Assembly: GCA_037903475.1 (NCBI GenBank)
Contig: JBAJFG010000597.1
Span: 558,001 to 622,000 of the forward strand
Source of the DNA: Ancylostoma caninum
Taxonomy: Eukaryota; Nematoda; Chromadorea; Rhabditida; Ancylostomatidae
DNA length: 64,000 bases
Direction: 5' to 3'
The notes beneath the pieces are model-generated. The model worked only from the letters and a program-made list of their open reading frames with translations, was not told where the DNA came from and searched no databases. The translations under genes were made by a program, and so were the position numbers. Below are positions 32,601 to 44,406 of the stretch, in pieces. Each line of letters opens with the position of its first letter. Within the stretch, counting starts at the first letter, position 1.

Positions 32601-33514
32601 CAAATATCGCATACTGACAGAAATTAATTGTGATTCTCGGGTTACGGATAGAATCCAGAAATGGTTGGATCGATTAGTCATTGGAGAACTCGCAATACGT
32701 CAAGATGGTTGAGCTTCCGCCCGCGGCCGCTTGCAGCTCGCCTAGGGTAGTAGGCTTGCCCGATGGCTTGCGAACCCACTAACATTCGTCACGTGCCGCG
32801 ATCTATCCTAAAAACATTGTGAGTTCAGGTTGGACCCTCATTTGCCGTGTCTGGCATGAGTGCTACCACCGACTACCAGGTCGGGAACGAAGTCACGGTC
32901 AAGGCATTCGAAGAATTGCTGCTGAAAGCAGAAATTCTTCGAATGCGAAACTCTACTCCAAATGAAAACCTATAAAATAAAAGAAATAGATTTTTTATTG
33001 ACTCAACGAGTGTAAAAAAGCACTTTGGAAATAAAAAAGGATTTAAATTCGTGCGTAGCGCTCATGCGGACTTGCGGAGGAATCTCGGCTAATTTGCCGT
33101 TTTTTCCCTGCTGTAGCATCATGTAACGATTTCAAAATTAACAATACCACAGCGTTCGGGGAACGTGCATGCATATTTTCATCAAAATGCTTTTCATGAA
33201 AGGGCAAGTACAAATGTGGAACATAAAAATCGCTTTTTTTGCCAGCACAACCGATGCCACACCAACACCTACTGCTCCATCAATCGTTTTGGCTCTGTAT
33301 CTGTACATCTAACAGTCAAATCGACTTCACTCACCGGTAAGAGTTTTTACCTTAATCAGGTACATTTAATACATTTAATGAGCACGTGGTAACCACAAAA
33401 TATCAAATAAGGAATTACAAGGTTTAGTAACCTAGGAGAAAATGAACGCTATATACACCCAAAGGAGGACATTTTATCTATTTCAGCGTCGATATTGAAT
33501 CCTGATCTACAGTG

Positions 33515-36500
33515 ATGAACAATTGGATTTCTGCTTTTCTTCTGTTTGCCGTAACGAAAGCAGGAGAACGAAAAACTTCAAATGATCCGCTAGAAGACTG
33601 GATGTTTACTGAGCTGAAACAGTGCGATAAACCTCCACCGGTACATGAAGGTGACATAGCGTCATTTAGTGTTCATTCAGAGAGTTCATGATGCAGCCAA
33701 AAGGTATTTACATGCTTATTTCTCCAGGCGCTACATTCTTTAACCAATACAGTGTGCGTTAGAAGCCTCTGCGCATGCATAATTCCTCAAGAAAATTATG
33801 GAGAAGAGGAGATTGGAGAATTCGACAATGGACAATTATTCTTGAACGAGATTTGTACGCAGCTCATTTAGACAGACTGAGGCTCCGCTATGTTTGGAGC
33901 AGTAGCTTTGAAATAATGCGGAGAGACGCTTTATATAGAAAATCCAGGTAAAACCACTGCAAATTTTGGAGAGGGGTGTGGAATAAAGCTGTGATTATCA
34001 ACGGCCTCCATTTTTGCACTTGTCAAAATTTCTTTGCGCAAACAAGGAAATCACGCCAAATAATGTAACTCTCCTGTAGTGATGAAACTTCTCACTAGCA
34101 TTTAGCTACAGACTCTAATTAGGGCTAATGTTCAGCTGAAACGACTGCTTTTCTCCATTGCGATGATTACGACAAATGACGTCTTCCCTCTGTTCTTTAC
34201 AAATCGCAGAGAAATTTCCAAATCTTTCAATATCCTGAAGTCTAGGACATTTAAAATTTTCATAAAAGGTCGGGCTGTACTTCCGAACTCTAGGGAGATC
34301 GTACAAGAAACTCAACATAGAGAAGTTCTGTGCCGGAGGCAACTTGTCCACTCCTCCACTCCAATTCAAAAGCCATTCTTTAAACATCTTTTAGAAGCCG
34401 TCTTGGTTACGTTAGAAAATAACGTTTCCGAAAGCTGTGCACTTTGAACAACACGGATAGCATTTGTTTTGAAAATCAATTGTGATTCATTCTTTTTGTT
34501 CAGGCTACGGTTGCACCTCGTACCTATGGAACTACGAATTGATTAACCTTGAGCTTTTTAACTCTGATCCCGCCATAATCGTTTACAGAGGTCTGGTTCC
34601 AAAGAATCACATCAAAAGCTTCATAACCGACATCACTGGTGCACAGGTGAACAGTCTGAGAACTATTATAACTACAACTATTATAACTATGATATAACTA
34701 TAACTATTATACCTATTATATTACAACTATTCTAACTAACTATCAAATCTTTGAGCGAAAATGTCATCTCTTTTGTTTGTCCCAGTTTTTGATCTTGTAA
34801 ATGGTGTAATGAGAACGACGAAAAGCAGACTCTTTGTACTTTTCCAAAAATTATAATTTGCGGCTTCTAGGGAGTTTACAAAAGTTGTTTTTTGTGTAAT
34901 TCAAAATATGTAGTATAATGTATAATAGCATAAAAACGAACTAGATCATAACATTAATTTACATGCTACAAAGGAATACAACGCATTTTTGACCTTCTCG
35001 TTGGATAATTTGCAGAAGAAAGCTCGAGCTGATTCAAACGGTCCCCGCCATGCCGACGAAATTACTATGGATCACACGGCAAAAGCAGGGGCAGCTCGAG
35101 TTTTCAGAAGGCTGTCAAGGTTCATCCCATTTATTGACTTCACCGCCAGCGATCCATGGCAGGTTGGCGTTTTATGTTCTGTTGAACTTGAAGTAGCAGA
35201 GGTGAAAGCTGCTGGGGTTTTATTATTGCTCCGACATTTGTTATTCTATTCACTCTATTTGAGGTGCTGGTTTTCAAAGAGGGAGGGCATTTTGCCCCTC
35301 GCCATGAATATCTGAAGATCAATGCTAGTAGCGAACAAGATGAACTTACGAAAACGTTCGGGAACCGATTTGCGACTTTCATGATATTGTTGAAAGAACC
35401 CGGAAAAGGAGGCGGTGAGCAAACGGATTTCTTTAGATGGTTTGCATCAAACGTACAGTGGACGTCAATGGCGTTGGCCCATTCGCTGCGTCCTTCTCGA
35501 GGCCGCAGATGGGCCACCGCCATTGCTGTTCACTGTACATGCAGTGGTGAATGATAAATTTCGTTGTACTGTGGATAACTTTGAAAAGTGCTGCCTCAAA
35601 CAGAGTTCGTCACTTTGTTCTGTGTGCTCATTCTCTGCAGATCAGATGTAAAGGATTCAGCAAAACAAAGTAGGAACAAACTGTATTGGATTAATGACTA
35701 ATAATTGAGAAGGTTGCAGAGCACGTATTTCCTCTCATTCGCAGTACATATAAACTGGAGCTGGGTGATGCAATGATTTGGACTAATATGAATCCACACG
35801 GACAAAAGGTAGGAACAACAACATATGCTTTCTTCAATTACGAAGTAGATGTTGCCTCGGAACAAAAGCATCCAATTTCTTGGGTTGACATTTCGAGACA
35901 ACCACGTAATTAAAGTACAATCTACGCAGTGCTCTAGTGAATCCGTGTAAGTTTAAACGCAGCACTCACGGAAATTTTCACCTCTGAAATGAGTTGCTTA
36001 CTATGTAGTCGGTCGCTGGACAATCGCAACAGTAGGTTGAACACCTTGAATGGCCGCCTACCTGCGAAGATGCTGCCGTGGACACATCTGCCGCTCTGGA
36101 CATTAGGGTTCCGTCGCACCAACTAATGCAGTTGACAGGGTGTGCGCATGTGGTTCAGCGGAGGTGTGTTTATGAAATTCGTATTTGCATGGGTTCCTTG
36201 GCGGGACCCATCACAGAATACTCGTCCGCGCAATACCGCCATCATTTTCTGTGTTTCTTTTTTTCGCGTGTTTCACGCTACTTCATCGTTTTCAATGAGT
36301 TCATCGTCCCTAAAAACCCCGACATACCGCGAAATCTTCAACCCAAAGATTTCCGTGGGTGCTTTTAAAGTAAAACATTCGCTTGGTGCAAAAATTCAGT
36401 GGGTTCCAAAACCATGGCTTCCTTTAGATGTAATGCAACATCATCATGTGGTAGGATGGTTGTAAAGGTCCTAAATTACGGAAACAGTAACAGAACAAAT

Positions 36501-39500
36501 CGTCATAAAGGTGGTAAACTTTATGACTATAAACTCTGTTTCTTGTCTTACCTTCCCAGTTTTTTTCTAGTTCCGAGTGTATAGCGCTAGTGCTCATACC
36601 ATAAGAAGTGCTCTCTGCCAGTCAAACAAATTTTTATTCATTTTTACTAGCACCCCTTCGGAAGTGGTGTGGGACAGCCACTTGAGGTATGCGAAATACT
36701 TAGAAAATTAACAGGTAAGCAAAACTAACCATTATCCGAGCTCAAACACAAAATCCTCCTCATAAATGGAGTATATTCTACCGTTCTGGCCGTAACACCA
36801 ACAGTGTTCTTCCAGTCTTCTCGTGATTCTAGCCTTGCTTGCAAACTCCTGATAACGAATCTACACGTAAAGCTATTTTCCGGTGCATTGATACTTCTTA
36901 CTGTTTTTGTCACATTTCTTCCACACCTATGCACCCGTTATGACCAGCTCCTCCCAACTTAAGGGATTACCTTCCGGATGGCTTCTGCACTTGTGAACAA
37001 TTCTGTGTAACCAATGCAATGAGAATAATCGTCTAAAATGATTCATCTAAAATGATTCAATCTTCCGTTATTGAGATAGTTCAACTGATGAGCTTCTGCT
37101 TTATGGGGCAGCCACATGAGGTATGTCCAAAGGCTTTACACGTGTGAAATGCTTCTATGTCAGCAAAAAAGCAAAACCAAGCTCAAATACGAAGTTCTCC
37201 TTATGAATTGCGTATACTCTACGGGTCTGGCCGCCTCGCCAACGTCGGCATTCGAGTCTTCTCGCCATCCTAGCCTTGCTTGCAAATTTTTAATCCTGCA
37301 CCTACATGTAAAGCTAATTTCCGATGCACAGATAATACCTACTCTTTCTTGTCACATTTCTTACATGCCTATGGACCCGTTATGAACAGCCAACAGCGAG
37401 GAAGAAGAGATGGTCGACTGAGACACGAATGAGTGCGAGCGCGTAGCGTGCCCCTACTCCACCGGCAGACGTGCATCTTGGCGTTTTCCCCACTATTGAG
37501 CCACAGCTGACCCAATCTCCATCAGTGCACCCGTATCCTGGCGCTTTCTCCAGTACTGGGCCAGAGCAGACCCAATCTCCATCGATGGATCCCTATCCTG
37601 GCGTTTTCCCTACCACTGGGCCACGGCGGACCTTTTCTCTATCGATGGACCCGTACCCTGCCGTTTTCCCATTGTTGGGCCATAGCGGACCCCTTCTCCA
37701 TCGACGGACCCGTATCCTGCCGTTTTTCCATTATTGGGCCATGGCGGACTCTTTCTCGATCGGTGGACACCTACCATGATGTTTTTCTGGACTACGGGGC
37801 CCCGGCTCATCTGTCCGTCATCACTGCAGCCGCACACCTTGCAAATCTCGAAAGTGATGGAACAAAGTTAGGAAATATTTAGAAAGTTTGATCAACAAGT
37901 TGCACAACTGGTTTCAGAAAATGTCACAACAGCTTATGATGACGCGTTCGTCATCCTGTGTATTTGATTGTACTTCTTAAAAACAAACGGACCCTCAGGC
38001 TGCATAATCCTCAAGGGACCTCAAAGAGAGGTGCGCAAGGATCATATCTTAAGTGAGGACACCGAGTGAATCCCTCGATACATCCTCCATGGTATGCACA
38101 CTTCTTTTCAAAGTGGTTATCGTCCACTGTTCCAAAGTTGAGTGAAGTCAACAACAAAGCTCCAGCAGAGGGGCGACTCTGCTCCGTACGCTGCTGCTAC
38201 GCATCGTCAAATCGTTGTAAACACTGCCTCGCCTGGAGAGCTCGAGACCTCTAGCAGCTGGTCCCACCGCGACATCCCGAATGCACCCGACTTCCACTAC
38301 GCATGCACCTATGACGAAACATCGGCCGAATGCCCCATCAGCTTCGCATCCTCGCGAAAGCACAGTCTATAACTGAGTCTCACGGCGAGCTCATGCGATC
38401 ACGTGCTAGTCCCCCTACGTCTGCGCTCTAGGAAATTTTGTTGCACTATCATGATTTATATAAGAGGATTATACTGGGAGGAAATAGAGGTGATCGAGTG
38501 AGACAGAATGGGCGCAGCCCTACTTTATCGTCACTCATGCATCATGGCGTTTTCCCCACTACTGGGCCAGGGCGGATCAATTCTCCAACCGTGGACCCAT
38601 ATTCTGGCGTTTTTCCCACTACTGCGCCATGGCGGATCCATCCTTTATTAGCGCACTCGTATCCTGGCGATTTCCCAGTTAATGGGCCCCTTGCGGAGAC
38701 AGTCTCCATCCGTAAACCCGAATTGTAGCGTTTTCCCAACTACTGGTCCAGGGTAGACCCTTTCTGCATTCGCGTACCCGTATCCTGGTGTGTTCCCCAT
38801 CACTGTTCCATGGCAGATCCATTCTTTATTCGTGCACCCGTAACCTGGCGTTTTCCCAACTAAAAGGCCTCTATCGGACACAGTATAAACGCATAGACCC
38901 CTACCGTGTTTTCCCAACTACTGGGCCACGGCGGAGCCTTTCTTCATCAGTGGATCCGAATCGTGGCACTTTCCCCACTATTAGGCTAGGGCAGACCCTT
39001 TCTCTGTCCGTGGACCCATACCGTGGTGTTTTCCCCACTAATAGGCCGTTGCCGATTTCGCCTCGATCAGTGAATCGGTATCTTAGCTTTTTTCCCACCA
39101 TTAGGCCACGACGGACCCTTTCTCCATCCGTGGACCCGTATTGTGGCGTTTTCCCAACTATTGGGCCAGGAAGACCCTTTCTCCATTCGTGGGACCCGTA
39201 TCCTACCGTTTCCCCATAATTGTAAATTCCCGCGCTCCTTGTAGATTTCGAGAGTAATAGAAGAAAGTTAGGAATTATTTAGAACATTTGATTAATTGCA
39301 CTATTTAATTGGACCTCCCAAAATGGATTTGTTCAATATATGCAAAATTTCTTTCTTTCGCCAAAAAACAGATACGAAAACAGTGATCGCTGTTAATATT
39401 GCTGTTAATGCTGTTAATATCAAATAAGTACGTAATGTTTCGACGAAGAACGCAATTCACGCTTTGATGAATATGGAAGTGTCCATGTGACGTTACATAA

Positions 39501-40055
39501 TTCCCTACACGATCCTGTAAAGCGAAACGGCTGTTTGACTTCAAATTACTTAACATGTCCTTTCAAAATACTTCAGATGTATCCGATATTCTTCCATTCT
39601 CAGAATGCGAATGGAGATACGCACGACCTGTGAATCGTCGCGGAATGAGATAACCCTATAATGAAGACCATTAACCAATCTTACTTTTTTCATCTTTGCT
39701 GAGTAATTGAACAAGATTCTGCAGATGATAACAAAGCAAAGCAAGAACAGATCTTTTCAAGTACTTTTCCTCATCCTAGTATTAACAACTTCTCAATATG
39801 TAGTTCTAAGTATATATAAGATTCTGTCAATCCAACCACATATGTGCTTTATTGCAGAGTGAATATTTTCAGGAGCACTTGATGGTGCACGGCGATTGTC
39901 CTGTTAAAAGCGGAGAGAAAATTACAGCAACTCTTCGTCTTCGTGAGCGTGGGCAGTACCTGGTGATGTCTAAACAGCAAGAATATTACGACTACAACAT
40001 GCTTGTTAGCCCAAGCCTAAAGTTTCTTAGAATTACTCCCGTCAGGAATTGGTAG
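33515..40055 (+). CDS. Gene E: secreted prolyl 4-hydroxylase-like protein, proximal His-x-Asp replaced by Arg-His-Glu
   Basis: Six exons: 33515-33650, 34504-34646, 35016-35162, 35264-35414, 35720-35808, 39873-40055. The product is 282 aa with the same intron phases. Residues 1-16 are a signal peptide, and Cys37 and Cys49 are the conserved pair. In exon 4, GGHFAPRHEY places Arg155 and Glu157 at the iron-ligand positions. His228 and Lys238 remain in HGDCPVKSGEK. Exon 6 ITATLRLRERGQYL is close to gene B, and exons 2-4 also match B best, so B and E derive from one duplication that now spans C and D. An alternative exon-6 acceptor at 39857 would add five residues in frame. Intron 5 is 4 kb and carries the minisatellite arrays. 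The frame is intact, so a pseudoenzyme or altered enzyme is inferred. Confidence 0.86.
34660..34740. repeat. Imperfect ACTATTATA microsatellite
   Basis: Variants of ACTATTATAACTAC repeat for about 80 bp just after the exon 2 donor of gene E. Confidence 0.75.
35453..35538. mobile_element. 86-bp hairpin element
   Basis: The left arm starts GTACAGTGGACGTCAATGGC and the right arm is its imperfect complement ending GTAC. It lies in intron 4 of gene E, about 40 bp after exon 4. Its terminal sequence is shared with the element at 23671-23945. Confidence 0.65.
36650..37395. repeat. Direct duplication of about 0.3 kb in intron 5 of gene E
   Basis: The stretch about 36650-36960 recurs at about 37080-37395. 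Both contain TATGGGGCAGCCAC-like or GTGGGACAGCCAC starts, TCTAGCCTTGCTTGCAAA or CCTAGCCTTGCTTGCAAA, and a CCCGTTATGA(C/A)CAGC end. Divergence is moderate. Confidence 0.65.
37405..37925. repeat. 60-bp minisatellite array 1 with flanks (about 5 units)
   Basis: Units of about 60 bp contain GGCGTTTTCCC, then CACTACTGGGCCA(C/G)GGCGGAC and TCTCCATC..TGGACCCGTATCC. The period is a multiple of three, so in places it reads as a 20-aa repeat (GVFPTTGPRR...SMDPYP). Indels break the frame, so it is not treated as coding. The flanks GAGACA(C)GAATG and AAAGTTAGGAA also surround array 2. Confidence 0.85.
38470..39305. repeat. 60-bp minisatellite array 2 with flanks (about 12 units)
   Basis: This has the same 60-bp unit as array 1, in the same orientation, with more copies. 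The upstream flank (GAGTGAGACAGAATGGGCGC) and downstream flank (AGAAAGTTAGGAATTATTTA) match those of array 1. The whole block was therefore duplicated and the copy number then diverged. Confidence 0.85.
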
Positions 40056-40394
40056 TTCATGCCAACTTCACTTCTTTGTCGGATTTCGATGTGTTCACCG
40101 ATAAATCCAATGTATTTTTTCGGATGAGAAGCGTTGATTGTTTTGCTTTTTGTCATTATAAAATCATAACCTTCCCAATATATTTTTCTTAATGCATAAA
40201 GGAGTGCGTTGTTGAAATAATTCCCATTGCTGAGCGTGTCCCCCTACTAAGGTTTTGATGATTTATGTGGTTTCTTCCTGTGGTGGGCATTGTAGGAAAA
40301 TGTAGTGTTTAACCCATTTTAACTATTTCAACTCCAGAACGATTGTATTTGCATTAACAGTATAGCGGAATTGAGGTGTGGTTTCAACGAATGA

Positions 40395-40718
40395 GCCGCT
40401 ATACTCCTCGAGGAGTATAGCACCTTGCGTCGCCGTCGCCGGCGACGACGGCCGCCAATGTTGGCGACCCCTCATAATCGATACGCACCGGCGCCGCAGT
40501 CGCCAACATTGGCGGCCGCCGATCGCCAATGTTGGCGACCAATCGATACGCACCGACGCCACAGTCGCCCACATTGGCGGCCGCCGATGTTGGCGATAGC
40601 CAGTCGCAAGCGACGGCGGCCGCCGCCGCCGCTCCGCCCACAATCGATGCCTATCGGCCTCACAGTCGCCAGCGACGGCGACGCAAGGTTGCTACAGTCC
40701 TCGAGGACTATAGCGGCA
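40395..40718. mobile_element. GC-rich foldback element with palindromic termini
   Basis: The left end carries GCCGCTATACTCCTCGAGGA and the right end its near complement TCCTCGAGGACTATAGCGGC, followed inward by matching CGTCGCCGTCGCC-type sequence. The interior repeats the palindrome GCCAATGTTGGCGACC several times. It begins about 340 bp after the stop of gene E. All six frames are open over most of it, so the overlapping open frames here are artefacts. Confidence 0.8.
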
Positions 40719-42008
40719 GTGTGAGCTACGTTTCCACGTCGCGTGGATGGTGGTTCTTCTGTGCTCGTTGTTCATCTCTTTTAATTTTCACATATACTTT
40801 GGCATGAGTCTTACATTATTGAATTACTGACTTTACTGACTCCGTGTTCATCTAGATCCGTATTTCTCACATCTTTGCTTATTGTGATCTTCTACATACA
40901 TTATTATTGCGAAGTCATCATTTCACTTGCAGTGGCTCTCCTAACAGTCTTCAGAATAGAAATGCACATCATTTGCTCTGTGGCTCCGACAACTATGTAG
41001 CGGAAAGGCAGCGCGAACAGCTGATGTGTCGAGTAGAAGTCCCAACAGCATCTCCTTCCATTTGCTGCGATCCTCGCCTCAAATGCTGCTCAAGCTTTAC
41101 TTGTTAGAGCAGGATGTGACTGAGAATGGGTTTCGACTCGACGCATTGCGCTGTTCGGACTGCGTTCCAAGCACACATTCATCGTCGGTAGTCTTCCAGT
41201 CGAGCTGCAACGGGATCGTGGCGATGTGAACTCCGTTTACAGCAACCACTGACTGGTCCATGTCCCTGCTTGTTTTTTTTTTCACCTGAGGGTCCATTTC
41301 GCTGGGGATTCTATTATAGCACTTAATCCTCAAACTTTCTCAGAGTGACATTATTAAGAATAATAGATTTGTCTGCGGTCGTGCGCTTGTCAATGCTTTT
41401 CTGCCATACAAAAGCTCCGAAAGCTGCTAATTTACAAATATGGTAATGAGCTAAATTTTCCGCACTACTCAAAGCCGTTGCAGTATCCGTAAAGCTCTTC
41501 CGATGGTTTGGCTTGTATAGTCAGTAGAGTGGTAATTAGGTGTACAGCCCGCCTTGCCACCACCCAGTTTTGTTACTGAGCATTTTCACGTATCCTTTTT
41601 TCTCGGACATTTTCCCAACTCTTTCCTTGTGAAATCAGACTAATGAATAATGCCTTTGAACGACATGATTCGTTCCTGTTTCGAAAGTTTATGACTATCT
41701 ATACGCTAGGAATCGTCAAAAATGGGAGGTATTTTCTATATTACGTTCCACTAATTGTTTCAAAGATTTTGTAGGTCCGATTTTTCTTGTTTTTGTTCTA
41801 CAACCTAAAATACTGAATTGAAAGAATACACCTATACAAGCCACTTGCGGAAACACTATGTGAACTATTTATTCTCAATGCAAGAGAAAGGTTATTTGAA
41901 TCACAATGTAGGGGAAATAACGTAAATAATGTTAACAAAACAAAACAAGGACGGTTGCTAGGTGATTCAACAAAATTCGTCCTGAACATACATAAGTAAA
42001 TACTATGT
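40719..42008. other. No supported gene
   Basis: Only short overlapping open frames are seen, with no paired splice signals or recognisable repeats. Confidence 0.4.
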
Positions 42009-43259
42009 ATGTCAGGAGAGCGTCGATGGCGGTGCGTTTCCCGCGGACAGAGGAAGTCCCCGGCGCGGCAGTGCCGCTCCGCTGGAATCGGCGCTGTCGT
42101 GGAAAATCAGGACTCTATTGATGGTTTTTCACCATATTTCATGCTAGCTATCGAGAAATCTACTCAAGCAGTAACTCTGGGTGAACCAGTGGAAGTTGCC
42201 GGGTCAACTGAGAGACCATGTTGGTGAGAGTAGCTTGCTACCGGGTCATCAAAGGGAATTTCCAAGAGGTCTGGCTAAGCCGAACGACAACGTCTTGCAC
42301 GTGTTTCGTTGACGGATCATCCCAGAGGACTTTCGTGCGAACCCGGTCAATCGAGAAACGACGGTACAAAGGAATGATGCACGCCCGCGAATTGGGGTGC
42401 TGAGACGATGAGCGTAAGGGCACGGGAGTCGCATGAAAATGTTGGTGCTGAATTCAACTTCGTCCTTTGACGAAATCGTAGCATTCTTCTTAGTTTTATG
42501 CCTCTCTTTCGTGAATTTGGATCCAACGCTCTCTTCAGTTCTTGTGAAACACGCATCCACTAGGATACTTTCAGAACAAGAGAGGCATGAGCATGCGAAA
42601 TGAGCATACCGCTGCTCATACGCTCAAAACAATATCATCGTACGTGGAAAAAAATGGGAGTGCGCCCATATAAAGGTGAGATGCTGTCTGCCCCTATTAT
42701 TTCCACAACTGCGAAGTGATGTTTTGCAGCAGCGCGTGAACAGCGCAGAAGGAATCTTCGGAGGCATATGGGGAATATGCACGGAGATCGTGATGTAGGC
42801 GTTGCAGAGCCTGTAGAAGGTAATCACGAAATCTTTAGAAGTTCAACGTCCTAAAATTGCGGTCATCTTGTAGGTAACTGTAACGGTGAAACCGTGGAGC
42901 AAAACTTCGATGACGGCAATAGCATTTCCATGAATGAGTATTTTGCTGGCGACTCTCACCACCCCCCCCCCCCTATAACGGAGAATGGATTGATATCTGG
43001 GGAGGAAGAGTACGCAGACTCGCAAGATCTCTTCAGTGAAACGTTCCAGCAAGTAGCACATTTACAATGTAGATCTCTGGAACCATGTGTGAGAATTTTC
43101 TCCTTCTCTGCAACTCATGGCAAGGATAATTTCGTCCGAAAGAAAACACAGATCCACTGGAAAAGATCCAGCTCACGCCAGCAGAATGAATGGGAGGTTT
43201 GGGCTGGACAACTCGTCAAAAAATTTGCGGACACCTGTGGAGACCAAGCTGGTTGGTAA
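42009..43259 (+). other. Exon-like stretches of an unrecognised plus-strand gene
   Basis: Two pieces look like coding exons. The first is 42009-42223: MSGERRWRCVSRGQRKSPAR onward, ending at donor TTG|GTGAGA. The second is 42874-43052: an acidic segment with ENGLISGEEEYADSQDLF after acceptor TTGTAG. Their phases do not join directly, so at least one intermediate exon or a different boundary is needed. A short open frame at about 42435 begins with a signal-peptide-like stretch. No family is recognised and the gene model is not resolved. Confidence 0.3.
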
Positions 43260-43899
43260 GAAACCAGGGTGTCTCCGTCGAGTTTAAAATTTGGAAAGTC
43301 GAAGCTAATTCTCTTTCAGATTTTGTAGAAGACATGTTAGGATATGGTTAGATTAGGGTCTAGATGGACACTGTGAAAGAAGGTCCTCTGTCATGGCCTT
43401 CGTTTTAAACGATTACCGTCCTGATCGTCCGGCTCACGCCGGACTCTCAGGCTTCTTTTCGTGCTCGCATCGCTCGCATATTTTCATTGTCCTCAGATAA
43501 GATTAGTGCAGGTGGGTGAACAGACACTATCCCCAGAGAAATATTCTTTACCGCGGCTCATGGAACCATTGACCCACTATGGACAGCTCCTTTCCAACAA
43601 TTTGTGGTAACGCATTTCGGTTCGCTGTGGTGGTCGTACGTAGTAAAAATTGACCGAGTAAGTGCAAACTTAGATTGGGTCTGAACGCTGGGCACCCTCT
43701 TCTCACCGTTGGGACCTGTCTCCACTTCTGAACGCCTGTACACCCTTATCACGCAGTTGGACCCGACTCCAGGAGTTTCCCTGCTTTTGGGCGCCGACGC
43801 GCCCATATCACACCGTTGGACCCCACTCCAGGCGTTTCTCCACTTTTGGACGCCAGCGTACCCTTATCACGCCGTTGGACCCGACACAAAAATGGGCGC

Positions 43900-44040
43900 A
43901 ATTCGCGTAAAATCGAGAGAAGTTCGCTTATTTCCTGGAGATTCACGTGTATTTTCGGGTAAAATGGGGAAATATTTCGGCAAAACAAGCGAAATCTGCT
44001 CGAAAGCACACAATCTGCTCACATTTTGTCATACGAACAG
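43900..44040. repeat. Fragment of the MITE family seen at 25497-25803
   Basis: The stretch reads GGGGAAATATTTCGGCAAAA and GCGAAATCTGCTCGAAAGCA. In inverse this matches the interior of the element in intron 5 of gene D. Confidence 0.5.
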
Positions 44041-44360
44041 GTGTGAAGAAGCGTCATCCCTCTGCGGGATCGGGGATAGCCGCGAGGGCACGTGGGGGAA
44101 CGTCTTCCAGGGCACGTGGAGGGACGTCTGCGATATGTGGGGGTAAGTGCCCGACGATTTGGGGTTCACCCTCAGGTACAACTGGGGTGAACCTATTTCC
44201 ATCCGCAGTCAACCCTCGCGATTGCCTGAGTAATTTCTTTAGCTTCTACTGCAGACTTCGACTAACCGGAGAGGAGCGCAAACACGGCCTCGCGATGCTA
44301 GCCAAGGAGCGTTCTGAGTGGCATCCAGACCTCTTTGAAGCGCTAAAGAAAGCTCATTAG
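44041..44360 (+). CDS. Last two exons of an unrecognised plus-strand gene (partial)
   Basis: Exon 44041-44142 (acceptor ACGAACAG, donor GG|GTAAGT) joins in phase 2 to exon 44255-44360 (acceptor CTACTGCAG). The product is CEEASSLCGIGDSREGTWGN and onward, then LRLTGEERKHGLAMLAKERS and a C-terminus EWHPDLFEALKKAH. The last segment is charged and helix-like. Upstream exons are not fixed; those at 42-43 kb are candidates. The family is not recognised. An AATAAA lies near 44773. The last 46 bp of the terminal exon are duplicated immediately downstream. Confidence 0.5.
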
Positions 44361-44406
44361 GTAGTGGCATCCAGACCTCTTTGAAGCGCTAAAGAAAGCT
44401 CCATAG
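44315..44406. repeat. 46-bp tandem duplication across a gene end
   Basis: GGCATCCAGACCTCTTTGAA and the following bases to AAAGCT occur twice, the second copy starting at 44366. The first copy ends in the stop codon at 44358-44360. The second ends CCATAG followed by GTAAGT, a consensus splice donor. Confidence 0.9.

Larger units (their letters stand above)
29821..33514. other. Divergent spacer between genes D and E
   Basis: This is the shared 5' region of two head-to-head genes. It contains one exon-like open frame (30297-30509) and a region at 31880-32600 with long contradictory open frames on both strands. TTTCAG ending at about 33486 is a candidate trans-splice acceptor for gene E. No TATA-like element is claimed. 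Confidence 0.4.

Noticed and set aside
37471..39219. Repeat proteins encoded by the 60-bp arrays
   Set aside because: Frames are interrupted by indels, no splice sites bound them, and the arrays lie within intron 5 of gene E.
37405..39305. CRISPR-like repeat array
   Set aside because: The whole 60-bp unit is repeated, with no unique spacers, in a clearly eukaryotic context.
40323..40807. Overlapping Arg/Ala-rich frames on both strands
   Set aside because: All frames are open because of the GC-rich palindromic repeat. None has coding support.
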